From Flavobacteriales bacterium UBA1995 (GTDB lineage Bacteria > Bacteroidota > Bacteroidia > Flavobacteriales_D > Sanyastnellaceae): a stretch of 5,777 nucleotides of DNA. The stretch spans positions 1-5,777 of the forward strand of contig DDCX01000124.1 in assembly GCA_002336475.1 (NCBI GenBank), read 5' to 3'. Under the pieces are notes generated by a model that saw only the letters and a program-made list of their open reading frames with translations, was not told the DNA's origin and ran no database searches. Shown one piece after another: positions 1 to 5,673 of this stretch; position 1 is the stretch's first letter, and every line of letters starts with the position of its first letter. A program made the position numbers and the translations under genes.

Positions 1-1
1 C

Positions 2-1213
2 TGCGACATCAGCAACGATGAAGTGGTGGAGTACGCTTGTGGCGATGACAACCAGAATGGATTGAATGACATCTTCGATTTCATTGAGATTCCTGCAGCT
101 TGTGACGTCCAATACGCGGACAACTGCGACAGCGAAGTGACGTTGGAGTTCTCCTCTGAGGAAAGCGGCTACCTCCCAACAGAGGACATCGCCAACTTCT
201 GCATGCCTTCTACGGTTGAAGCCATCGACAATGGAGAGACTTGCGATGACCGCGCCCCTGAAGCTGTGCGTTTGTTCAACTTCCCAGGCGCTGAGTCCTT
301 CACCATTGTGAATGGAGGCAGCAGCATCATCGAGATCGCTCCTGACAGCACCATGCACATCGTGCTTGAGGTGGAAGACGTCAACGGAGACGGATTCATC
401 TTTGACGCCATCTACGAAGGCGGACACGACTGGAATGAATGGCTTGCTGAGCCAGGCATGCACAACTACAAGAAGGACTGTGCTGACATCTTCCCAGGCA
501 TCGAAATCTGGACCGAGTGGGTCTACTACGTGATGGGTTCAGGTGGCACGATGACTGGAACCGGTTCATATGCCGGGTCTAGCTTCGACCTCCAGCACCA
601 GCCGTTGAACGCCTACTATGGCCTCCAGATCGGAGAAGGCGCCAACAACAAGAACGAGAACTACGGTGGTAGCGCTTGGTTCTTCTACACGGGTGAGCTC
701 GTCGTAGACGGGGTAAGCCAGGGCGCGTTGTCTTCCAGTGGTGACATCTTCTTCGACATGGACTGCTGCCTCGGATGGCAGATCGATTACAGCTACACCA
801 TCACCGATGATTGTGGAAACAGCACAGACTTCGACTATACCGATTTGGGTACGGGAGAGTTTGACAACCTCGACAATGTAACGGTGAGTGGCGGTCAGAG
901 TGGACACACCCCCATCGACATCACCGGAGGTGTGAGCAGCTTGAAGGATCCAATTCGGATCACAGGATTGCAGCCTAACCCCACAAACGACTACAGCACG
1001 CTCGGATTCGTGGTGACCAACAACATGCGCCTGCGCATTGAGCTGTACACGATGGGAGGTCAATTCGTGCAGGAGTTGTTCGACGGCAACGCCTCAGAAG
1101 ATGTTCAGTATGTACTCGACATTGACGCCAACACGTTGAGCAGCGGAATGTACCAGGTTCGCCTGTCCAGCTCCGACTACATCGTGGTCAAGAAGCTTCT
1201 GGTTTCTGAGTGA
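2..1213 (+). CDS. Secreted HYR-like repeat protein with T9SS type A sorting domain, 5'-truncated
   Basis: The reading frame is already open at base 2 (residues CDISNDE...) and no convincing start is visible, so this is the C-terminal 403 residues of a longer protein. Residues 38-53 (YADNCDSEVTLEFSSE) and 263-280 (YSYTITDDCGNSTDFDYT) look like the two halves of an HYR/Ig-like module of the kind repeated in large Bacteroidota surface proteins. The roughly 200 residues between them form an inserted region that includes EDVNGDGFIFD (125-135), which resembles a calcium-binding DxNxDG loop, and an aromatic SAWFFYTGEL stretch near 224-233. Residues 323-403 are a typical Por-secretion-tail domain: LQPNPTND, then IELYTMGGQFV, then LSSGMYQVRL and a final VVKKLLVSE. 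Such tails send the protein through the type IX system, where they are normally cleaved and the product is released or anchored on the cell surface. The composition is acidic, poor in lysine and contains many cysteines, as expected for an extracellular protein. Export is well supported; the exact role (adhesion, gliding or matrix) cannot be read. Confidence 0.9.
   Translation, partial: CDISNDEVVEYACGDDNQNGLNDIFDFIEIPAACDVQYADNCDSEVTLEFSSEESGYLPTEDIANFCMPSTVEAIDNGETCDDRAPEAVRLFNFPGAESFTIVNGGSSIIEIAPDSTMHIVLEVEDVNGDGFIFDAIYEGGHDWNEWLAEPGMHNYKKDCADIFPGIEIWTEWVYYVMGSGGTMTGTGSYAGSSFDLQHQPLNAYYGLQIGEGANNKNENYGGSAWFFYTGELVVDGVSQGALSSSGDIFFDMDCCLGWQIDYSYTITDDCGNSTDFDYTDLGTGEFDNLDNVTVSGGQSGHTPIDITGGVSSLKDPIRITGLQPNPTNDYSTLGFVVTNNMRLRIELYTMGGQFVQELFDGNASEDVQYVLDIDANTLSSGMYQVRLSSSDYIVVKKLLVSE
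968..1210 (+). other. T9SS type A C-terminal sorting domain (within the first CDS)
   Basis: These 81 codons carry the hallmarks of the TIGR04183-type tail. There is an N-terminal LQPNPTND (consensus YPNPxx) and a strand ending in an ELYTMGGQFV turn (consensus DxxGRxV). This is followed by LDIDANTLSSGMYQVRL (consensus LxxGxYxvrl) and a terminal basic-hydrophobic VVKKLLVSE (consensus kkivk). The family acts as the secretion and attachment signal of the type IX system, which is known only from Bacteroidota. This is the strongest taxonomic marker in the window. Confidence 0.93.
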
Positions 1214-1254
1214 TTCCAGTCTAGAGGAAAGCGTTTCACCAAATCGCTTGAGGC

Positions 1255-1291
1255 GGAAGCCGCTCCCATTTGGGAGCGGCTTCCTGCTTTT
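1255..1291 (+). terminator. Rho-independent terminator after the secreted-protein gene
   Basis: A perfect 14-base inverted repeat starts with GGAAGCCGCTCCCA at 1255-1268. Its complement lies at 1271-1284, leaving an effective ATTT loop, and TGCTTTT follows at 1285-1291. The stem begins 41 bases after the stop codon at 1211-1213. The other strand has no T-run after the hairpin, so it probably acts only on the + strand. The stem is GC-rich and strong; the U-tract is short and interrupted. Confidence 0.85.
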
Positions 1292-1298
1292 CCGGGGC

Positions 1299-1306
1299 TA
1301 CCTTTC
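1299..1306 (+). promoter_or_regulatory. Candidate -7 box before the glycosyltransferase gene
   Basis: TACCTTTC matches the Bacteroidota -7 consensus TAnnTTTG except at the last base and ends 6 bases before the ATG at 1313. The upstream terminator implies that a new transcript must start near here. No TTG -33 element is found at normal spacing, because that region falls within the terminator hairpin. If used, the transcript would begin at or very near the start codon. Confidence 0.35.
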
Positions 1307-1312
1307 CAACCG

Positions 1313-2356
1313 ATGTCTCAGGCAGGCCCCACACGTGTCCTTGTCATTCGGTTCTCCAGCATGGGGGATGTGATCCTCACTTCTCCTGTGGTGCGCGCGT
1401 TGCACGCCATGTTGGAGGGAGAGGTAGAGGTTCATTTCCTGACCAAGTCGGTCTTTGCCGCCGCTCTGACGGGGCTGCCCGGTGTGCACAAGGTTTGGAC
1501 CATCGAGAAGTCCACAGCTGAGGTAGAGCAAGCGCTCCTGGAGGTGGGTTTTCATTATGTCATCGACCTTCATTCCAATGCCCGCTCGGGTTTCATCAAG
1601 CGGGCCCTTCGCAAAGAAGGTGCCATGGACCTCACGGTAGACAAAAAGAGCCTTGAGAAGATCTTGCTCGTCAGGTTGGGCATGGACCGTTTACAGGGAG
1701 AGCACGTGGTCGAGCGCTATTTGGATACCCTGTCACCATTTGGTGCTGCACTTTCGGCCTTGGGTGGAAGGGGAGATGGCGGGAAGCTCGCACTGCCGGA
1801 ACCGGCCCCTATAAAAAAGCCTGCGGGGGCGGAGTTGGACAGCGGTCGGGTTGTGCTGGCATTGGGCGCAGCGCATGTTGGCAAGGCCATTCCGATGCAG
1901 CATTGGCTCAAGATTGTGGCACACTTGGAAGGGCAGGGCAGACCTGTAGACCTGATTGGAGGGCCAGATGAGGCGGCATTGGCTGCAGAGCTGGCGGCAT
2001 CTTTTGAAGGGGCTGATGTCCTCAACCACTGCGGCGCTGCGACCTGGTCAGAGACCTTTTACATCATTGGACGGGGCGCCTTATTGGTCGCGGGCGATAC
2101 CGGGGCGATGCACGCAGGAGCTGCGCTTCATGTGCCGATGGTGGTCGTGTGGGGCTGCACTTCGCCTGCCTTGGGCATGGGGCCGTGGATGCCTCACCCA
2201 AGCACAGTTCAGCTCGAACCCGAAGGGCCCACGCGAAGCCGGCCTTGCAGCCGCCTAGGCGACCGCTGTCGTCACAAGGTTCGTTGCCCAGAAAGGGTCT
2301 CCCCTCAGCGGGTGGTCGATGCGATTGAGGCTGTCCTCACTCAAACAATGCCTTGA
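1313..2356 (+). CDS. Family 9 glycosyltransferase (ADP-heptose:LPS heptosyltransferase-like)
   Basis: The 347-residue product has the two-domain GT-B plan of the GT9 family. The N-terminal Rossmann half begins VLVIRFSSMGDVILTSPVVRAL (residues 9-30), the acceptor-side signature of heptosyltransferases, followed by YVIDLHSNARSG (82-93). The C-terminal nucleotide-sugar half contains LALGAAHVGKAIPMQHW (182-198), DLIGGPDE (213-220) and GDTGAMHAGAALHVPMVVVWG (261-281), where the D-T-G-x-x-H motif (D262, H267) is the family's donor-binding signature. Family members add heptose or related sugars to lipopolysaccharide core on the cytoplasmic face of the inner membrane. The length is normal. The C-terminus has a cysteine/arginine-rich segment (C312, C319, C325) like those I recall in Bacteroidota members. 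The ATG is preferred because it is followed directly by the conserved N-terminus; no Shine-Dalgarno is seen. No LPS genes are adjacent, so the sugar and acceptor are unknown. The last 20 bases overlap the convergent thioesterase gene. Confidence 0.9.
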   Translation: MSQAGPTRVLVIRFSSMGDVILTSPVVRALHAMLEGEVEVHFLTKSVFAAALTGLPGVHKVWTIEKSTAEVEQALLEVGFHYVIDLHSNARSGFIKRALRKEGAMDLTVDKKSLEKILLVRLGMDRLQGEHVVERYLDTLSPFGAALSALGGRGDGGKLALPEPAPIKKPAGAELDSGRVVLALGAAHVGKAIPMQHWLKIVAHLEGQGRPVDLIGGPDEAALAAELAASFEGADVLNHCGAATWSETFYIIGRGALLVAGDTGAMHAGAALHVPMVVVWGCTSPALGMGPWMPHPSTVQLEPEGPTRSRPCSRLGDRCRHKVRCPERVSPQRVVDAIEAVLTQTMP

Positions 2357-2852
2357 GTTCAGTGGCTTCTTGAGGAGGCATCTTTCCGGCGAGAATCAAG
2401 CGCAGCTGGCGGCGACGCAGGGCGCCCTCGAACCTGCTCCGCTCTTCGTCGGATTCTGGAACCAGCTCAGGAATACCAATGGGAGCTCCCAGTTGATCCA
2501 CCGCAACAAACGTATACATGGCTTCGTTGGATTTGGAGCGCTCGCCCGTGGCATTGTCCTCTACAAACACCTCCATGAATACTTCCATAGAGCTGCTGAA
2601 AGCGCGGCTGACCTTGGCTTCAATGGTGACGGTGTCACCCAGCCGAATGGGCCGGTCAAAAGACACGTTGTTGACTGCAGCAGTCACCACCACCCTCCGG
2701 CAATGGCGGTTCGCACTGATGGCAGATGCGATGTCCATCCAATTGAGAAGTTGTCCGCCCATCAGGTTGCCCAACACATTGGTGTCGTTGGGCAGTACAA
2801 TGTGGGTGGTCGTAGCGAAGGAGTCCTTCGCAAGGCGTGTTTTTGGAGCCAT
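2337..2852 (-). CDS. Hotdog-fold acyl-CoA thioesterase (YciA/ACOT family)
   Basis: The 171-residue product has the N-terminal signature LPNDTNVLGNLMGGQLLNWMD (residues 20-40). This corresponds to the P-x-x-T-N-x-x-G-x-x-x-G-G-x-L-x-x-M-D motif of the YciA/ACOT7/BFIT branch of hotdog thioesterases. T24, N25, G28, G32, G33, M39 and D40 are all present, and the conserved Asn/Asp of this helix take part in catalysis in the family. The central strands (VNNVSFDRPIRLGDTVTIEA, 60-79; SSMEVFMEVFVEDN, 87-100) and the SNEAMYTFVAVD strand (108-119) complete one hotdog domain. A charged helical tail follows (135-171). Enzymes of this group hydrolyse short to long acyl-CoA to free fatty acid and CoA in the cytoplasm, usually as hexamers. 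Chain-length preference cannot be read. The start ATG lies just before the conserved region. The gene converges on the glycosyltransferase with a 20-base overlap and diverges from hemJ. Confidence 0.92.
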   Translation of the reverse strand: MAPKTRLAKDSFATTTHIVLPNDTNVLGNLMGGQLLNWMDIASAISANRHCRRVVVTAAVNNVSFDRPIRLGDTVTIEAKVSRAFSSSMEVFMEVFVEDNATGERSKSNEAMYTFVAVDQLGAPIGIPELVPESDEERSRFEGALRRRQLRLILAGKMPPQEATELKALFE

Positions 2853-2932
2853 AATGCGCGCTTAATGCAGTGCAAAGGTCGGTCTGTAATGGGCATGCTC
2901 GGAATACGACAACACTCCTTCACCTTTGCAGC
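2853..2932. promoter_or_regulatory. Divergent promoter region between thioesterase and hemJ
   Basis: This 80-base gap drives two genes in opposite directions. It contains a perfect 9-base inverted repeat, TGCAAAGGT at 2871-2879 and ACCTTTGCA at 2922-2930. Read outward, each arm gives a near match to the Bacteroidota -7 box TAnnTTTG: CACCTTTG at 2921-2928 for hemJ and GACCTTTG at 2880-2873 for the thioesterase. The hemJ copy ends 4 bases before its ATG and the thioesterase copy 20 bases before its ATG. Neither has a clear TTG -33 element. The repeat arms could instead be half-sites for a regulator, but position and orientation favour promoters. Confidence 0.45.
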
Positions 2933-3487
2933 ATGACGTACGACGTCCTCAAGGCCTTACATATCATTTTCGTGGTGACCTGGTTTGCGGGTTTGTTCTA
3001 CCTGTTTCGCCTGTTCATCTATCACCGCGAGGCGACCGAAAAACCTGCAGCCGAACGCGATGTGCTCGTGCCTCAGTTCCGCATTATGGAGCGGAGGTTG
3101 TGGGCGGCCATCACCTTGCCCAGTGGCATCCTCGCGACAGGATTCGGAACCGCGCTGATTGTGTGGAATCCTGTGTGGTTGTCGATGCCGTTCATGTGGG
3201 TCAAGCTGGGTTTTGTGGCATTGCTTTGGGCGTACATGGTTTTGGGAGCAAAGTTGTTGGCCCAATGCCAAAAGGGCGCCCCGACCGCCAGTTCCATGCG
3301 CCTGCGCTTTCTCAATGAGGTGCCCACCGTCATCTTGATCGCAGTGGTGTTTCTGATTGTCCTGCGCGATGCTGTGGGCTGGGTGTGGGGTGTCGGCGGC
3401 ATTTTGGGTCTGGCTGTGCTGCTCACCTTGGCCATCAAACGGTATCAAAAAGCCCGTGGTCGCCGGAAGACAGGAGACGGAGCTTAA
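2933..3487 (+). CDS. hemJ: HemJ-like protoporphyrinogen IX oxidase (CopD/UPF0093 membrane protein)
   Basis: The 184-residue membrane protein begins MTYDVLKALHIIFVVTWFAG, the conserved HemJ N-terminus. H10 matches the histidine shown in the family to bind haem b. Hydrophobic segments run at about 4-30, 57-78, 86-110, 131-146 and 149-168. The third contains MWVKLGFV with K91, corresponding to the conserved lysine of the family, and RFLNEVPTVILIAVVFLIVL (125-144) is the conserved C-terminal membrane segment. HemJ oxidises protoporphyrinogen IX to protoporphyrin IX, the penultimate step of haem synthesis, in bacteria lacking HemG and HemY. The basic tail after residue 168 (KRYQKARGRRK) is probably cytoplasmic. 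The ATG at 2933 is chosen because the longer in-frame opening from 2870 adds 21 non-conserved residues and runs through the promoter region. It appears to be the first gene of a run with tatD and the asparaginase. A generic CopD-family protein is the alternative, but H10, K91 and the length favour HemJ. Confidence 0.85.
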   Translation: MTYDVLKALHIIFVVTWFAGLFYLFRLFIYHREATEKPAAERDVLVPQFRIMERRLWAAITLPSGILATGFGTALIVWNPVWLSMPFMWVKLGFVALLWAYMVLGAKLLAQCQKGAPTASSMRLRFLNEVPTVILIAVVFLIVLRDAVGWVWGVGGILGLAVLLTLAIKRYQKARGRRKTGDGA

Positions 3488-3497
3488 TTTTACCACC

Positions 3498-4310
3498 ATG
3501 GATGCTGCCCCCAATCTTCAATGGATAGACACGCATTGTCATGCGTATGCGGCTGCTTTTGAGGAAGACCGGCAGGCAGCCGTGCAACGCGCGTTTGATG
3601 CTGGCGTGGAGCGCATCTTATTGCCCAACATCGATGCGGCCAGCATAGGGCCTCTGCTGGACCTTGTTGCCGCGCATCCAGGCCGTTGTTTCCCCATGAT
3701 GGGGTTGCACCCTTGCCATGTAGAGGAGGATTGGGAAACAGAATGCGTTCCCATCCTCGAGGCACTCAATACCGAACCGTGCATCGCCGTAGGGGAGATC
3801 GGTATGGACCTTTTTAGGGGCAAGAAGACCCGACTGGCGCAGTTGGATGCCTTCCACCGGCAAATCGGATGGGCACTTGAACGAGATCTTCCCGTTGTGC
3901 TGCATGTGCGCGAGGCCTTCGAAGACACTTTTACGGTGTTGGATCAATACGTCGAGTCATCCCTTCGCGGGGTGTTCCACTGTTTCACGGGGGGGCGGGC
4001 TGAAGTGGAGAAAATCGCAGGTTACGGGTCCTTTTGCTTTGGATTGGGCGGTGTGACCACCTTCAGAAAGGCCGGCATGGAAAACGTGATTCCACACATT
4101 CCAGAAGACCGCATCATCCTTGAGACGGACAGCCCGTATTTGGCCCCTGTGCCCCACCGTGGCAAACGGAATGAACCCGCATACACCACACTTGTAGGAC
4201 AAAGGGTGGCCGATGTTTTGGAGCGCCCGCTTGCTCAGGTTGCGGCGTTTTCGACCTCCAATGCTGAGCGTTTGTTTCGGTTGCCCGACCACAGCCCATT
4301 ATCGCCATGA
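3498..4310 (+). CDS. TatD-family metal-dependent hydrolase/DNase
   Basis: The 270-residue protein has the full metal-binding set of the TatD TIM-barrel amidohydrolase family. This comprises H13 and H15 in IDTHCH, H71 in MMGLHPCH, E100 in VGEIGMD, H136 in VVLHVREA, H161 in GVFHCFTGG and D211 in LETDSPYLAP. The motif PHRGKRNEPAYT (219-230) is the usual substrate-side signature. Homologues such as E. coli TatD and YcfH are divalent-metal hydrolases, and TatD has 3'-5' DNA exonuclease activity linked to DNA repair. Despite the name, the family does not work in protein export. The length is typical. The start at 3498 is chosen because the conserved IDTHCH follows closely and the codon lies just after the hemJ stop. 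A longer in-frame opening from 3357 would lie wholly within hemJ. The gap to hemJ is 10 bases, and the stop overlaps the asparaginase start as ATGA, indicating translational coupling. The physiological substrate is not evident. Confidence 0.92.
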   Translation: MDAAPNLQWIDTHCHAYAAAFEEDRQAAVQRAFDAGVERILLPNIDAASIGPLLDLVAAHPGRCFPMMGLHPCHVEEDWETECVPILEALNTEPCIAVGEIGMDLFRGKKTRLAQLDAFHRQIGWALERDLPVVLHVREAFEDTFTVLDQYVESSLRGVFHCFTGGRAEVEKIAGYGSFCFGLGGVTTFRKAGMENVIPHIPEDRIILETDSPYLAPVPHRGKRNEPAYTTLVGQRVADVLERPLAQVAAFSTSNAERLFRLPDHSPLSP

Positions 4311-5353
4311 CGCCAGCCCGCATTCTTCTGGTTTACACTGGTGGCACCATCGGTTCATTTGAGGACCCAGAAACGGGGGCTTTGCGTCCTTTTGACTTTG
4401 ACCATTTGAGGTCTCGGGTGCCAGAAATAGATGCGCTCGAGGTGGCCTTGGATTTCGAGCCCATGGCGCCCATTGACAGCAGTGACATGTCGGTTGAGCG
4501 TTGGGGAGAACTGGCCCGGCTGTTGTTTCACCGCAGGGACCGGTACGACGGGTTCGTTGTGCTACACGGTACGGATACCATGGCCTATTCAGCGAGCGCC
4601 CTGAGCTTTATGCTTCCCAATTTTGGGAAGCCCATCGTACTGACGGGGAGTCAATTGCCCATTGGGGTGGTGCGCACCGACGGCAAGGAAAACCTCCTCA
4701 CCGCCATTGAAATATCGGGAACATGGGATTCTTCTGATCCTCAGCGCGGTCCGTTGATCCGTGAAGTGGTCATCTATTTTGGAGATGAGCTGATGCGGGG
4801 CAACCGCTCCCACAAACAAGATGCAGAGGGTTTTCAAGCCATAGTCAGTCCCAACTTCCCCGCCTTGGGCGAGGTGGGTGTCCACGTCCGGTTCCGTCGG
4901 GACCTCTTGCTCAGACCAAGGGGTGAGGCGCGCTTGTTTGAGACGTTGGACACCGGGGTCACTGTGGTGCATTTGATTCCCGGCATGACCCCGGAAGCGC
5001 TTTCTCATCAATTGTGCATCCCTGGGCTTCGGGCGGCGGTATTGCGAACCTATGGTTCGGGCAATGCCCCGCGCGATCCGTTGTTTCTCGGCATTCTCAC
5101 TGCAGCCCAGGAAAGGGGCATTTTTCTGGTCAATGTGACCCAATGTTCAGTAGGATCAGTAGACGCCAACCGCTATGTCACAGGTGCGGGCCTAACGCGC
5201 ATCGGGGTAGAGCCCAGCTTGGACATCACTTTGGAGGCAGCAGTCACCAAATTGATGGTGCTGGCCGCTATGCATCCCGACCGCGAATCCCTCAGGGCAG
5301 CATTTAAAATGGACCTTGCTGGAGAGCAGACACCGGCAGACACCATACGTTGA
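4307..5353 (+). CDS. ansA: Type I (cytoplasmic) L-asparaginase
   Basis: The 348-residue protein has no signal peptide and aligns with E. coli AnsA-type enzymes along its whole length. It shows the nucleophile motif VYTGGTIGSF (residues 9-18; T14 the expected catalytic threonine), DSSDMS (57-62, substrate-binding serine and aspartate) and the second catalytic motif LHGTDTMAYSASALSF (86-101; T89, D90). RGNRSHK (164-170) supplies catalytic K170. The C-terminal domain has LRTYGSGNAP (246-255) and NVTQCSVGSV (276-285). The reaction is L-asparagine + water to L-aspartate + ammonia in the cytoplasm; type I enzymes usually have modest affinity and are allosterically activated by asparagine. The start ATG overlaps the tatD stop by 4 bases with no Shine-Dalgarno, so translation is probably coupled. 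No terminator follows before the tRNA gene. One residue of the supposed allosteric site differs from E. coli (H169 in place of Thr). The product call is firm; the allosteric reading is inference. Confidence 0.94.
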   Translation: MTPARILLVYTGGTIGSFEDPETGALRPFDFDHLRSRVPEIDALEVALDFEPMAPIDSSDMSVERWGELARLLFHRRDRYDGFVVLHGTDTMAYSASALSFMLPNFGKPIVLTGSQLPIGVVRTDGKENLLTAIEISGTWDSSDPQRGPLIREVVIYFGDELMRGNRSHKQDAEGFQAIVSPNFPALGEVGVHVRFRRDLLLRPRGEARLFETLDTGVTVVHLIPGMTPEALSHQLCIPGLRAAVLRTYGSGNAPRDPLFLGILTAAQERGIFLVNVTQCSVGSVDANRYVTGAGLTRIGVEPSLDITLEAAVTKLMVLAAMHPDRESLRAAFKMDLAGEQTPADTIR

Positions 5354-5449
5354 CGCTGTCCCCGATTTCCTCACCCCGCAGGGTTGCGCATCGCGTTGGA
5401 TTATGGGGTAACTTGCGCGCCCATTCAGTGAGAAGAATCAAGCTGATCA

Positions 5450-5537
5450 GGAGAGGTGGCCGAGTGGCTTAAGGCGCACGCTTGGAAAGCGTGTATACTC
5501 CAAAAGGGTATCCGGGGTTCGAATCCCCGTCTCTCCG
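5450..5537 (+). tRNA. tRNA-Ser (anticodon GGA)
   Basis: The 88-base cloverleaf has an acceptor stem GGAGAGG (5450-5456) pairing with TCTCTCC (5530-5536), with one G-T wobble, and discriminator G at 5537. The D stem is GCC/GGC (5459-5461 and 5473-5475). The anticodon stem CACGC/GCGTG encloses TTGGAAA, giving anticodon GGA at 5484-5486, which reads TCC and TCT. The long variable arm (about 5494-5512) pairs ATACTC with GGGTAT and is diagnostic of class II tRNA. The T arm is CGGGG-TTCGAAT-CCCCG (5513-5529). The 3' CCA is not encoded (CAA follows), so it must be added after transcription. Confidence 0.97.
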
Positions 5538-5547
5538 CAACAGAACC

Positions 5548-5573
5548 AGCCGGCGTGTAAGCGCCGGCTTTTT
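5548..5573 (+). terminator. Rho-independent terminator after tRNA-Ser
   Basis: The 8-base arms AGCCGGCG (5548-5555) and CGCCGGCT (5562-5569) enclose a 6-base loop and are followed by a TTTTT run at 5569-5573. The stem starts 10 bases after the tRNA 3' end. It may also end transcripts reading through from the asparaginase gene, since no terminator is seen between that gene and the tRNA. Confidence 0.88.
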
Positions 5574-5661
5574 CATGCCCCGATCACAGTCCTTCAAGCG
5601 GCCATCCCCTCCATTGCGGCCTTCTTCATCCAAGTGAACGAAAGTGGCGTCCAGCCCTCCT

Positions 5662-5669
5662 TATCTTTA
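5662..5669 (+). promoter_or_regulatory. Candidate -7 box before the Tat-signal gene
   Basis: TATCTTTA matches TAnnTTTG except in the last base and ends 4 bases before the ATG at 5674. The upstream terminator implies that a new promoter is needed in 5574-5673. No TTG -33 element is seen at normal spacing. Otherwise that stretch holds nothing I recognise. Confidence 0.35.
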
Positions 5670-5673
5670 AGTC

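Noticed and set aside
566..1063. Open frame of 165 codons antisense to the secreted-protein gene
   Set aside because: It lies wholly opposite a gene with a clear sorting domain, its translation has no recognisable family pattern, and long antisense frames are common in GC-rich DNA.
2870..2932. Upstream alternative start for hemJ adding 21 residues
   Set aside because: The added residues are not conserved, would place a polar stretch before the known HemJ N-terminus and would occupy the promoter.
2319..2936. Open frame of 205 codons on the + strand across the thioesterase locus
   Set aside because: It is the shadow of the - strand thioesterase, which has a complete family motif; the frame also runs through the divergent promoter region.
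3357..3497. Upstream alternative start for tatD adding 47 residues
   Set aside because: It lies entirely inside hemJ in another frame; TatD proteins start close to the D-T-H-x-H motif, as the 3498 start does.
2957..3514. Open frame of 185 codons antisense to hemJ
   Set aside because: It is rich in His, Gln and Pro as expected from reading membrane-protein codons backwards; the + strand frame shows conserved HemJ residues.
4589..5143. Open frame of 184 codons antisense to the asparaginase
   Set aside because: It is opposite a full-length enzyme with all its catalytic motifs and has no start context or domain of its own.
5384..5415. Possible tRNA-Ser promoter: TTG at 5384-5386 and TAACTTG at 5409-5415
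   Set aside because: The -7 match is one base short of TAnnTTTG and there is no independent support, so it was not listed as a feature.
5450..5573. tRNA-Ser as an integration (att) site for a mobile element
   Set aside because: No integrase gene and no repeated copy of the tRNA 3' end is visible in the window.
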